NCBI GenBank assembly: GCA_033819885.1
Contig: JAQYUZ010000003.1
Coordinates: forward strand, 558,001-622,000
DNA: 64,000 nucleotides
Direction: 5' to 3'
Source of the DNA: Microbotryomycetes sp. JL201
Taxonomy: Eukaryota; Basidiomycota; Microbotryomycetes
The position numbers were made by a program, and so were the translations under genes. The notes beneath the pieces are model-generated. The model had not been told where the DNA came from. It did no database searches and was given only the letters and a program-made list of their open reading frames with translations. Positions 45,301 to 56,067 of this stretch are shown piece by piece. Every line of letters starts with the position of its first letter. Position 1 is the first letter of the stretch.

Positions 45301-46759
45301 GTCATTCAGTCAAGTCGCAGCATCCAAACTTCATTTCTTTGTCAGAACTGGGCACGAGCACGCCCTTGTCGCCGAGCAGTCTCAAGTCGCCCGGAATGAC
45401 GATTGCACTGGCCACGCCGGCCTTGAAACGAGCCAAATTGCCCGATCTGCCGATGCCGGTGCCGACATCACCGCGGGGAGGAGGTTGGGATTTGTCCCCG
45501 ATCCCTCAATCGCCAGGCGGCACTCCGAGACCGTTCGAGCCGATCGTCGGACGAGTCGGTGGCGCGCCGACTCCAGAGGCTCGCACGCCGATTATCGGTC
45601 GAGGAGACGATTACTTTTCGCTACCCACGTCTGGTGCACCTGCTCAGTCGCCGATGCCGACACAGACACCGTCTCTCGCGGGTGCGTCAGCGGCCGCGCC
45701 CGTCACTCCGGCTGGTGAGAACCCAGGTCCGTCCGGAGCGAACAATGCTGGAGTCAGCGGCGGCGGCAACAAATTCATGGGCCGGCTCAAGATGCTTGGC
45801 AAAGGCTCGAAACGACCGACTGTTGACACGGACGTGTCTTCGTCTTCGCCTGTCGTGATGACTCCGGTCGAGCCGAAAGATGTGAGTGATTAGCTGTCTG
45901 AGAGGCGACTGAAGGATGACTCAACTACTCGCTGCGATACTTCCAGCCCCGTCCAATCGAGGAACAACAGCAGCACCATACTTTAGAGACCATCTTTTCG
46001 CGACCGCTCGTGCCACCTGGATACCTTGAAGCGCCGCCGCTTCATCTACCGCAAGACATTGCAATCAATATTTCAGAAGAAAAAGATCAAGGATCGGCAT
46101 GGCAAGTAACGTATCGCGGCCTCGTCGGCACGGGTCGAGCAGACTTGACGGCGTTGGAGCAGAGCGCTCCGATGTGGCTAATGGACTATTTGCTGGGCAA
46201 TCGCGTTCTATCGCGCGAGCCTGTCAAGGTGGTGAGTGCTCAGTCTCAAAAAGATAGGTTGTCGAGAGACGCGCACTGACCGATCACAACAGTCGTTCTT
46301 GATTCATCCCTGGCGAGGCGACAACACGGCCTCGCACATGCCCGAGCTGCCCAATGCGTAAGTCTGACGTAGTTAGTCGTACGATGTCGAGGAATGCCGC
46401 TGACGTCGTAAATCTGCAGTAACGCACGTCTCACTGCGAACCGCAACCTGCGATTGAAAAAGGTGACGTCGTACGTCGCCGACAAGCTCGACCTCGTAGG
46501 ATCCAAACGACGCAGTCGCACTTCGAGTATCGGCGGCGTGTCGGACGGCGGCAAATCTAGCTCGAGCGGTCAATCTACGTCCGAAGGCTCTGTCAATTCT
46601 GTCGAACCTGCCGGACGGTCGTTCGTGCCAGAGGACGAGATTGAAATTCTCGTCGGCGATATTATGTTGCCTTTGACCATGACTTTGGCCGCTGCACGAA
46701 CATTTTATTGGAAGCAAGGTGGGGATCTCGTTGTCAACTATAGATTGAGAAAGACGTAG
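42323..46759 (+). CDS. WDR48/UAF1-type WD40 protein (DUF3337 C-terminus)
   Basis: WD40 activator of ubiquitin-specific proteases (human UAF1/WDR48; yeast Duf1 and S. pombe Bun107 are relatives). Nine exons (42323-43030, 43100-43139, 43208-43417, 43481-43668, 43729-45189, 45246-45881, 45947-46231, 46293-46357, 46420-46759), 1310 aa. Blades: LLYTAGRDGLLCSYELG, THTDWINDIVLCNYN, LVSASSDSLVLAWNPH, HGDYVRCLAAARDMHWVASG, GGFDRKIRLWDVGEG, VAAGTPERVVRVWDPRS, LLTASSDSTVKLWSLSA, FYSGDRAGNICKVDLEG, VLTIDTEGEVALWDIITC. The C-terminal ubiquitin-like region reads WQVTYRGLVGTGRADL, EDEIEILVGDIMLPLTMTL, TFYWKQGGDLVVNYRLR, as in WDR48. Long Ser/Pro-rich inserts make it about twice the human length. It starts at the only in-frame ATG before LPPPLPRR. 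Intron 43418-43480 is stop-free and in frame. Confidence 0.9.
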
Positions 46760-46952
46760 ATAGACTGCGTGATCTGCTTTCAGAACTGGAAAGACCTTGT
46801 GCAAAGTGTAATGAGATTTCTGTTTTGTTGACCTGATTCCCGTTCGCAATCTCGAGCTGCGTCGATTGATTGTCTGTGATTTTTGGTTTACAACACAAGC
46901 TCGCACGCGGTTTTCGATGTGTCTTGGTGAATTGTCCGATCGCTCATCGAGC

Positions 46953-47845
46953 TCATCGACCTCTTCCGCGACCTCTGTCACCGCCACGTCCTCGTCCACG
47001 ATCTCCTCCACGACCTAGACGCACGCACATAACGCGTGATGAGAACGCGGGTGAGGATCAGTCCGGGGCCTTGAGCATTTTCTATCGTCTGTAGACTGAC
47101 CTCGTCCGGCGCCACCGCCTCCTCGTCCGCCTGGTCCACCGCCCATCTTGTGGCCTTGTTGGTTTCTCTGTTGGTTACGTTGTCTCTGTTCTTGCTCTTG
47201 CTGTTGAACTTGTTCGACGAGCTAGGGTGTGACAGAGCGCAAAACAGTCAATTGATCGCTCGGCGACAAAGAAATCGGTTTCCCTAGCCAGATCTCACAT
47301 TCTCTGCCACCCGGATGTACTTGATCTGTTCAAGAGTTGTACGAAGCTGGTCAGCTGGCAGTGTGCACTAGATTCTAGCGCGAGGCAGTCGATCAGGGCT
47401 GGCGCGCGCTGTCAACTGACGTTGTTGCCCCTGATGTAGCACTCTGGCAGCTTCCAGAACTTTTCACCGTCCTACATCCGAGCATGGAAACCCCGAGCAC
47501 AGTGTCAGCGAGAGGGTTTGACGCCTGCAAGTAGGTGACACGGGCGAGACTGACGGCACTGGTCTGGTACACTTCTCTGATCGTCAAGTTCATAAAGTTG
47601 TCGCACCCGACCAAGTGACCGTTGAACGTCTCGCCATTCTTGAGTTCGACCAGCTGCAATCAGACGCGCCGTGTGTTACAGTGTCAGTTTGTGCGCGTGG
47701 TTGCGTCTGTAGGCCAACGAGAGCAAGAGCGTCTCACCAGCGGCTTGTTGGCCGCCGCGTTCAACAAAGCTAGAGGGAGCTGTGTATCGCAGACCGAGTC
47801 AGCACGGTCGCATGGCAGCGCGTGCGTCTTGCGGCCTCTCACCAT
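46953..47845 (-). CDS. LSM4: U6 snRNA-associated Sm-like protein LSm4
   Basis: Subunit of the Lsm2-8 ring on U6 snRNA and the Lsm1-7 mRNA-decay ring. Seven coding exons (47845-47843, 47779-47738, 47653-47555, 47471-47421, 47325-47299, 47221-47101, 47014-46953), 134 aa. Sm1 motif [32 protein letters not shown]; Sm2 motif CYIRGNNIKYIRV. A Gln/Glu-rich linker leads to an RGG tail (GGRGGGGAG, then [12 protein letters not shown]), the usual Lsm4 disordered tail that promotes P-body assembly. The first coding exon is the ATG alone; a 63-nt intron begins directly after it. Confidence 0.95.
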
Positions 47846-47985
47846 CGTTGGCGCGCGACACAGGAAGCAACACGAGCGCCAGCACAGGCAGCTCAAGGAA
47901 AGATTTGGGTCACTCATGAGTGAGGAGGATCAATGATTCTATACTGACAAAAAAAAATTGCTATCAGAATTGCCACCTTGCAACC

Positions 47986-49101
47986 CTAGGCACTCGCTGC
48001 AAGCCGTGGTGCCCCCGCCAATCCTTCCGCCACACTCTTTCTCAACTCTGGCGAAGTTTCAAGCGAGTCGGAAAAGTATGACAAAACAAGCTCTTGCGCC
48101 AGTTTGGGATGTGTCAGCTTGCCGAGTACATCTGCTGGTGCATCCGCAGCAGCACTCTATCGATCGAATCTGGTCAACGAAAGACTCGATCAAATGGCCA
48201 AACCCGCGTACCTTGAGCTGGAATTGCACTTGCTTGTCACGAGCAGAATAGTACAATTCAAGGGGCGATCCTTTTGGCAGCGTTCGAGACGGAAACAGGC
48301 TGCGCATTTCAGTGACTGCTTGTGGCGCGGCCTTGAGAAAGATCGCTCAATGAGCATTGACTAGCCTTGTGTCGAGACTGGCACCGAAGGACTGACCTCG
48401 TTCTCCGCATCGGTCATGTTCTGCGTCACGTGAGGCAGCTTGAGGCGTGCGAGTAGGCCCCGAGCGAACCCATCTCTCAGATGAGGCAGGTTGGTGTTGC
48501 GTAATGGTACTGTGCGGTAAAGTAGTCTTGTCAGCCCGCGAGAAGCGGCTATTGGGGATTGCGACGTACCAATGACGATAGCAACGTTTGTCGTCTCGAG
48601 CAAGCGCGCCACTAGCCTCTCGCCGTAAGGCTCGTCCAGTGCTTTTGGGAATGGGGGCAGCAGCTTATCTGGAGCGTACGATGGATTGTCGGCTTTAAAT
48701 TTGGCCAGTGCACGCTCATCCATGTAGAACCCTGCGGCGTAAACTTTAACTGCAAGGAAAGAGACTGTCCTAACACCTGTGCCGACGAGCACGAGTTGTC
48801 GACCGTCCGGCGACTGAATGTGTGTTGGGAACGTGAGTTTGCTTGTGGGATCGATGTAGCCTGACGGCGACGGTGGCTCGTCTGCATCGACTTGTGGCAG
48901 CAGTGCACGTGACCTCTCTCCGGCGACAAATATGGCCATTCCGGCTGCGAGCAGGGCAGGAGCAACAATGGGCGTCCATGACAGCGCAGCCCTGTGCTGC
49001 AGTCTCGAGCGAGCCGTTGACAATCCTCTCTGTCGAACAATGAGCTGCTCGACCAGCGATCGCCTCGACGTTCGCAGGGCCGTCCTACACGAAGATATCA
49101 T
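47986..49101 (-). CDS. Mitochondrial chalcone-isomerase-like protein (AIM18/AIM46 family)
   Basis: Fungal mitochondrial protein with a chalcone-isomerase fold; yeast Aim18 and Aim46 bind haem and are not flavonoid enzymes. Four exons (49101-48570, 48509-48397, 48331-48212, 48156-47986) give 311 aa. The N-terminus is a basic presequence (MISSCRTALRTSRRSLVEQL) followed by a hydrophobic segment (PALLAAGMAIFVAG), consistent with the inner membrane. The fold reads LVLVGTGVRTVSFLAVKVY, AAGFYMDE, VPLRNTNLPHLRDGFARGLL, EMRSLFPSRTLPKGSPLELY, LSYFSDSLETSPELRKSVAE. The last stretch matches the family C-terminus. Biochemical role unknown. Confidence 0.88.
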
Positions 49102-49241
49102 GATGGGTCCTGAATATAGTGTCGACTGAGTCGAGAACCGACTCGGAAGCGGATTGCAGTCCGGTTGCAGGACAAGGCAGAGCTCCGATCGCCTCGCGCG
49201 GCTCTGTTCCTCGACAGACTGTTCGGTTCACTCGCAACAAC

Positions 49242-51095
49242 ATGTCCGACACGGTCGAAATCCTGGTGTAAGTGCTACACGCATGTACTGTCTATGCCCC
49301 GCCCAGCTGACACTGTACACCGAATGACGCCAGGATCGGCTTCGGCGCCCGTGAGTTTGCCGGTCATCCTTGTCATCTGGTGGTGCGCTGGCCTGACTCG
49401 ACGCTCACATCTCGACTGCCTGCTTTGCGGCCAACTAATCGCAAGTCGGTACCGTCTATGGGTGTGTGTTGCTTCCCCTCCGAGCACTCTGCCTTCGGCT
49501 AATCGAACCCTCAGGTGGATTCTGTCACAGAACAAGAATGTTCGGGTCACGGCTATCGCACGCAGCAATTACGACTCGTTCAACGCTCAAGGCGTCACAA
49601 TCGACAGCGAAAAGTTTGGCCTCCAGAAGAACTGGAAACCTTATAGGATGTGTCGAACGGCAGACGAAGCCAACGACAGGAAGTACGACTTTGTCATTGC
49701 GACCTTCAAATGCTTGCCGGACTTGTTGCCGACGGCGTCGATCCTCGCTCCGTTCCTCGAGGGCAACTGGGACGACAAAAAGACGACGGTGAGCTCGAGT
49801 GCAAGCGTCATGATCGCCGGAGGGACTTTCTAACTCGTCAGCCAACTCGAATGGGATAGGCGTGTGTATTGATACAAAATGGCATCGGTATCGAGCATCC
49901 AGTGCAGATGGCCTACCCAGACGTGCCCATCATTTCTGCCGTGGCTTGGATCGGCGCCAACCTGAAAAAGAATGCGCTCGTCACCCACGGTGCACTCGAA
50001 AAGCTCATCATCGGACTGTACCAAGGAGAGGGGCGTGGAGCGGAACTGAATCCCGTCTCAGGAGAGACGACGGATCCGTTTGCAGACCCGGCCGGCTACG
50101 AGAAACCGGGAGGTGACATCAAGCGTCAGGAAGGTTTAGCCAGAACTCAACAATTCGCCGAGCTACTGCAAGGTGGGGGCGGCGAAGTTGAGATTGCCGA
50201 GGACATGTGCGCGTTTCGAGTCTGATACCGCTCGCTCATGCTGACTCGATTTGTTCACCAACAGCCAGCCCAAGCGCTACGAGAAAAACATTTGGAATGC
50301 TGCTTGGAGCTCGATATGCGTAAGTCGGAGACACTTGTCGCCAGAAAGAATCACTTGGACTGTCGCGTTGAACCCTTCCAATGCCAGACCTTGTCGCGGT
50401 CACCCTTGTCTGCATGCGTTGCTCCAGAAGTTTTGCCTTTCACGTTGCCTGTTGTCCGTCGCACAATGTTGGAGGTCCTGTACGTTGCTCGTGCAGCTTC
50501 GTACGACGAAAGCGTTCTGCCGATGAAGGTTATCGACGATGCCATCAAGATCACGATCAAGAATTATCAGCGTGCATCCGGCTTGTTGACGCCAATGACG
50601 CCCGGACCTGCAGGGTCGACGGACGACGCGTTTGGTTCGAGTGGATATGGTTTTCCAACAGAGGACCAGACGTCGCTCGAGTCTACAGTCAATTTCAAAC
50701 CTTCAATGCTGCTAGATATCGAAGCAAACAGACCATGTGAGCTCGAAGCCATTATTGGTTCCGTTCTCGATCGGGCTCGAGCAAAAGGCGTTGCCACACC
50801 TCGACTCGACTTGGTCTACACCGCGTTGAAAGTACACCAAGACATGGTCGTCAGGGTGTACTCTGAATCAGACGAATACAAAGTTCACATGAACAAGTGG
50901 GCTCAAAGGAGACCAGCTGTCGCAGGTGCCGGTTTCGAAGGTAGAAAAGCTTGGGAGAAAGCCATGCGTGCCCAACGTCAAGTCAATGTAGAGATGGCTC
51001 GTAACGCACCGAGGGTGGCAGGCAAGGCTGTACACTTGGCATCAAGCTCGACTCCGACGGAAGAATTGACGCGAGACATGCACCGGTTTGATTAG
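49242..51095 (+). CDS. Ketopantoate reductase-like (ApbA/PanE) oxidoreductase
   Basis: NAD(P)-dependent reductase of the ketopantoate reductase fold, like yeast YDL144C; physiological substrate not proven for fungal members. Seven exons (49242-49267, 49334-49350, 49446-49461, 49515-49788, 49860-50206, 50265-50319, 50388-51095), 480 aa. Rossmann start VEILVIGFGALGTVYGWIL, then VRVTAIARSNYD, FVIATFKCLPDLLP, ACVLIQNGIGIEHPV, catalytic-domain segments IQPKRYEKNIWNAAWSSIC and TLSRSPLSA, and a C-terminal helix bundle (HQDMVVRVYSES). The glycine loop is spread over three tiny exons of 26, 17 and 16 nt. About 130 residues beyond the usual C-terminus are poorly conserved. Confidence 0.88.
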
Positions 51096-51313
51096 AGAGC
51101 AACAAAGACAAAGACGGCAACGCGCGGTAGTGTAGCACAGTAGAGGACATGAGGTAATCGATACAAGACCAAATCAAACGTTCTTAAAAAAGAATATCCC
51201 AGAATAGGAACAAGCATACAGAGAGAAATGCAGACTTGATAAGACGCAATGTGCACAATCGGCTGCCTAGGTACACTGAGTGAAAAAGGTAAAAAAAAAA
51301 AGGAGACGACAGA

Positions 51314-53009
51314 CTACAAGATGCCCGAATCTCGCAGAGCGTTCTGCAAAATCGTCTCTTTGACGGCGGCGAAAACGAGTCGAATCTACAGCCGTGAACG
51401 CGCAACCGTCAGCGAACGCAAGAGCTCGGTTCAGAAACCAACTGATCGCTTACGTTGGACGTGTCGGTCGCCTGTGTCAGGTGCGGATAAATAGAAAGTC
51501 GTGCTCGATTGAGTTGAGTGAACCTCCACAAAATGTACTTTGCACCCTTGTTGACGTCTGGGCCGCCCGTGTACTCTGGAAAGTACTTTTCCAGCGGCAC
51601 CTTTGGCAACTTTGCTTTGAACAAGTCAATCTTGTTTAGGAACAAGATGATTGACGTCCTCAAGAACCATCGAGAGTTGATGACGCTCTCAAACAGGACG
51701 AGCGATTCGTTCATTCGGTTTTGACCATTCTCTTCGAGCAAGACTTGGTCATACTCTGACAAGGCGACACAGAAAATAATTGATGTGACGGCTTCGAAGC
51801 AATGAATCCATTTTTTACGCTCTGATCGCTGTCCACCGACGTCAAACATGCTTTGTGACAGCGATGGCGTCAGACACTTGTCTCGCTCCACACGGACCTC
51901 ACTAAAACATACTGGATGCTGAGCTGCCCTGATTTGAACTTTGTTTCTGAAATGCCTGTAGTCTTTGTCCTCGCTCGCAGAACGTCTGCCTCGTTAGGCA
52001 CGTACCCTGGCGCGCCGATCCGTTTGATCTCGTCGAAAAAGCTGCCAAGGGCCAGGCCGTATTTAGCTTCTTGTTCTCTCTAAGCAAAACATAGCTGACT
52101 GACTAGGGCGCCGAGTCCATGAGGTAAAATTCGCTTGATCGGTCTAGCACGCTCGGAATGATGGGGTCGTGCCACAAGCTGTCGATAGCATCGACGATTT
52201 CTGGACTGAGACCGCTTCCGCTCGTTGCGGGAGAGCCTGTTAGAGACGGCGATGACGAGTATGTGTCGGTCTCGAGCCGGTACTCGGCTATCTGTTCCGC
52301 AAAAGCCTGCAGCGGTTCAGACGGGTTGATTAGAAGCGCACACGCACGCGCACGCGCCAACCGTCGAACTTTGTGCGTGCTCACCCTGTTGACAGACTCT
52401 ATCGGCTCCATTTTGAACCGTCTCAGGGCCAGCACGAGTGTCTGTGCAGAGTCGATGACGTCTGGCAAACACAAGCAAGAGTCAGTCGGCTTGTGGCGGG
52501 CGGTGGGGCATGTTCCCCGCCGGGTGCGTACTCTTGTAGATAGTCAACCTGAACAAGAGCATCTCGTCCCTTGAATAGCCGTTTTGATGGATAATCTTCA
52601 TCTGCTTGACGATGGTGCTCTTGCCTGACTCGCCCGAACCTGGATGAGGAGATTGGATACGAGCGAGTGATCAGTCAGCCGTCGAGAAATTGCACGGGTA
52701 CAGGTCGAACGAGCGTGCGGGCGCATATAGAAAGCCATGGAGGCTGCACGTGCAGATGATGCTCGCAGTTCTGTGCTTGGTGTCGCTGTGGCGCGCTCGG
52801 GCGAGTGTCCGAATCCATCGGGCGATCTGTCCTCGTCGAGCACGGATGCCGGCTGACTCACCGAGCAAGAGGATCTTGCATTCTCTCCTAAACTTTTTGG
52901 CATCGTCGTCGATCTGCTTGTCGATCTGGTATGACCGGTCTTTGACGTCCTTTGGCACGTCGTGCGCGCTCGAGGACGCGTGCGCCGTACTAGACGACAC
53001 GCAGCCCAT
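51314..53009 (-). CDS. Heterotrimeric G-protein alpha subunit
   Basis: Receptor-coupled GTPase at the plasma membrane. Seven exons (53009-52862, 52639-52532, 52461-52385, 52306-52104, 52041-51913, 51850-51454, 51385-51314), 377 aa. It begins MGCVSSS, fitting N-myristoylation with adjacent palmitoylation. G1 is [18 protein letters not shown], switch [15 protein letters not shown], switch [22 protein letters not shown]4 [10 protein letters not shown]5 [17 protein letters not shown]. The C-terminus LRDSGIL lacks the cysteine four from the end used by pertussis toxin, which points to the fungal Gpa3/GNA-3 (cAMP-linked) class; this is an inference. A Ser/Pro-rich insert ([17 protein letters not shown]) sits in the helical domain. 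The 222-nt second intron is unusually long for this region. Confidence 0.95.
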
Positions 53010-53667
53010 CCTTGGCCAGTCACAATGCACTCGCTCGTCCTAGCAAGTCGTATGTCCGCTCCCGTTGTGCGTGCGCGCGTCGAAGAGGGGTGGCAAGGGC
53101 CGGGAACGCCGAGCGACGAGCCACTTGAACAAGCTCGTTCGCGTTGGCGCCGGGACGACGCAACGGACAAGCCGGACACGCGCAACAGCCGACACTGAAC
53201 AATCAAACGACCAGCCGAGAAACGTGTCGTGTCGCACGCACTGCGATGGAAACGACAGAGCAAAGCCTCGTCCCGTCCGTGCGCGCGAGATGATCAACAG
53301 GCAATCCGCAGCATTTCATGCACTGCTTCCGAGTTTCCATTCGACTCGTGTTTTCACCGCTGGACGAGCTCACTTTGACATTACAAACAGATCTGCTCTT
53401 GATGAAATACACGTGCACGACCGCACGAGCCTTTCCGTTTTCGGTAGTTTCGAACCTCTCAGCTTGAGCAAGCGGCGCGAGACCGGGCCAGACTGAACGT
53501 GCATTGTGCCATGCAGAACACTCCAAAAAAAAAAACATGCTTGCGAATAAGAGTACACACATATGAACGACACGGAAATAGTGATGACGAGCCCGCGATT
53601 CGGGCTTCTTTAGTCTATGACAAGAGAGCGTTCACCTAACTTGAGTGATCCATGGCGATTCATGTAA
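53010..53667. other. intergenic stretch upstream of G-alpha
   Basis: About 660 bp between the G-alpha start and the 3' end of the next minus-strand gene. It presumably holds the G-alpha promoter and 5' UTR. A 143-codon plus-strand frame (53065-53496) lacks any motif. An A11 run lies near 53524-53534. No RNA gene recognised. Confidence 0.45.
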
Positions 53668-55655
53668 TCACATTCCGGGCGTGACAGGACTGCCATTGAT
53701 ATGAGCAATATATCGCGCAGCCGTCGAGCTGTGTTCCAACATCTGTCAGCTTGCACTCGCACGCAAACTCTTAGCACACAACTGACCTGAATCCCTTGAT
53801 CTTCTTGCACTCTTGTGCCAAATTCTGAACGACGAGAGCCCCCATGATCAGTCATCGTGAGACAACATTCCTCGTCTTTGACCTCACCTTTGTTCTTGGG
53901 GTGCCAAAGTCGTCCAAAAAGTGATTCAAATACCGGAAGCACAGCTCCTCGCGAAAATCAGTGTACAGCTTGCGATTATATGTGCGCTCATGTTTGCGCG
54001 CCTTTTCTGCGTATGCATGGCTCTGGTGAATCAAAAAGTCGTCCGGCAAGACGTAAAACGACACTCCGGACAGGTAGAGTTCGTAGAGGCAAGCTGCCTT
54101 GTTGCCACCGTATCCGATGAATCGCTCGTCGCACCTGTCAACAGACCATTGTAAGTATCGGTACTCTCGCCTCCGAACCTGACGAAACGTACCATGGCGT
54201 GCCCTCCTTCTTGAAAACGACGTAGGGCTCGTAGCTGTGCGTATATCCCTGAACGCGATAAACTTCGCCAGGCTGGGCCGCATAGTACCTCGTATAGTTC
54301 GTACTGCCGTGACCCGGCGCCCAACTCTTGTGAAACATGCCAATCTTGTCAGCTTCAACGAGCTCGATCAAGTCCTGCAACCAAATTCATCAGAGTGATT
54401 CGGTCGAACGGCAGTTGAACAGCGTGCGCACTTCTTTAGTAGCAGGGAACGTTTGCGGGTCAACACCATCAGACTGCTTGTGAAACTCGAATGCAGGCAC
54501 AACAAATGCAGCCAGGCCGCCTTGAAGTCGCTTCATGATTTCCTTCGAGGCAAGCATCCGGCTTCGGAAGTCTGTGCATAGCCAAAAATCCACATCGAGC
54601 ATCATCACGTACTGATCAAACACATGTCAGTCTCGATCCACCGCTGCAGACCAAGATGCGCGACTGACCTCTGTCCGTGCGAAAAACTTGGCGACGTTGC
54701 GCCACATGTTGAACTGGCGGTCGAACGGATCGTACACGAGGTGGATGTCGACGTATTTCTTCATCGCGGGCGAGCTATTGTATAGCTTGTCGAGTGATTG
54801 AAGCAGAGCCGAGTTGGATGACGATTCCGACACATGCACAGTTGCCGACACCGGTCCTTGATATCGTTCGACCAATCGAAGAAACACTTCGAACCTGTTG
54901 CTGGTGACAAGCGTCGTGATTGTGATATCTTCCTTGTTGAAGTCGGGCTGATCGGGCTCGGAAGCGCGATAGTAGTACGGAATGACTTTGCTCGGTGAGA
55001 GCGAATTGGAGAACGACATGGACATGAAATGGTCCTCTGACAAGACCTTCGGAAAGCGAGGGCCGGCTTCGTAAATGTCTGCGTCGGTTCGAGGTCCTGA
55101 GTGAGCGAGCTCTGACGAGGGATGGTGCCAGTGCATGCTGTCAACGTCCCACTCGACGCCTTCTGGTCCTCGCAGCCGCTTTTGCGCTAGAATGCGGCCG
55201 TCGCTGACGTGCTCGGGCCGAACGTAAGGTTGATCCTTCTTTCGTCTTCGCTTCGGAATCTTCTCCTGTGCCTCGGCCGCCTGCCACACTGGATCTTGCG
55301 CGTCTTCTTCTCTAATCTCTGATGCTTTGACCGCAGCTGTCTCGAGCGCTGGATGCTTTTGCTTGGCAATGCTCGCGCGTAATAGCATTTCGGCAGAGGC
55401 CTGTGCGCTCAGGGCGCTCGGTCGTGCCTGACCCTGCATGTCGGCGGAGGACAGCTCTGCAGAGCTCAGGGCGTCTGCCGAATGCGGTGTTCTACTAGTG
55501 CCGATAGCATACTGGACTGCCGGTTTGAGTGTGAGCTCGAATGCTGTGTATCCAAGCGCGGCGAGCAGGTAGAGCGTCACGCAGAACTTTGCAAACCGGC
55601 CCACGCGCGACGCCGGCGTCGCAGAGCGTGTATTCTTTCGTATTTGTGCGCCCAT
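53668..55655 (-). CDS. Type II membrane glycosyltransferase, GT49 (LARGE/B4GAT-like) family
   Basis: Six exons (55655-54669, 54611-54432, 54374-54193, 54134-53888, 53824-53787, 53728-53668), 564 aa. A short cytosolic N-terminus precedes one membrane anchor (FAKFCVTLYLLAALGYTAF), then a disordered stem of about 150 residues, then the catalytic domain: ITITTLVTSNRFEVFLRLVE, YVMMLDVDFWLCTDFRSRM (DxD metal-binding site), GLAAFVVPAFEF, DKIGMFHKSWAPGHGSTNY, YEPYVVFKKEGTPW, DERFIGYGGNKAACLYEL, FYVLPDDFLIHQSHAY, RKLYTDFREELCFRYL. This pattern is the Glyco_transf_49 family, which in animals makes beta-1,4-glucuronyl links on O-mannosyl glycans. The fungal acceptor is unknown; Golgi location inferred from topology. 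Confidence 0.88.
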
Positions 55656-56067
55656 GCTTGTCTATGTGTTCGCCGTAGCGCTCGAACGGCAGCAGAGGTA
55701 GCGTGACTGGCGCGCGTTTCGTGAGCTGCGGCCGGTCGAACCGCGTCACGGAGAGCGTACACGACCAAAGAGGTCAGGACGGGCGTCGAAGTAGCCTCTG
55801 ATACTCGTCTCTGGCGTAACAATGGCTGACGTGGCGGCGCTATCCGTGAAAAGTGGTGCTCAAGACGCGTCCTCTGGTTAATTCGCGTTGAAAGACAGGG
55901 GACGCGCAACTTTGCTCGGCGCCGGCCATTGATCTCTGGATAACCGCAACGTGACCCACGCACCAGTCTCCGATACCTGTTACAGCGCACTAGGTGGGCT
56001 CAGGTCAGTTCGAGCCTTGCGCTCGGGCCTCAGCGATCTTCCACTCTAGCATCGACCACGACAGACA
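55656..56067. promoter_or_regulatory. divergent intergenic region GT49 / ABC ATPase
   Basis: About 410 bp between divergent start codons (55655 minus, 56068 plus). It must contain both promoters. No further gene or repeat seen. Confidence 0.45.

Noticed and set aside
53065-53496. 143-codon plus-strand open frame upstream of G-alpha
   Set aside because: No motif and basic biased composition; it lies in the expected promoter and 5' UTR of G-alpha on the other strand.
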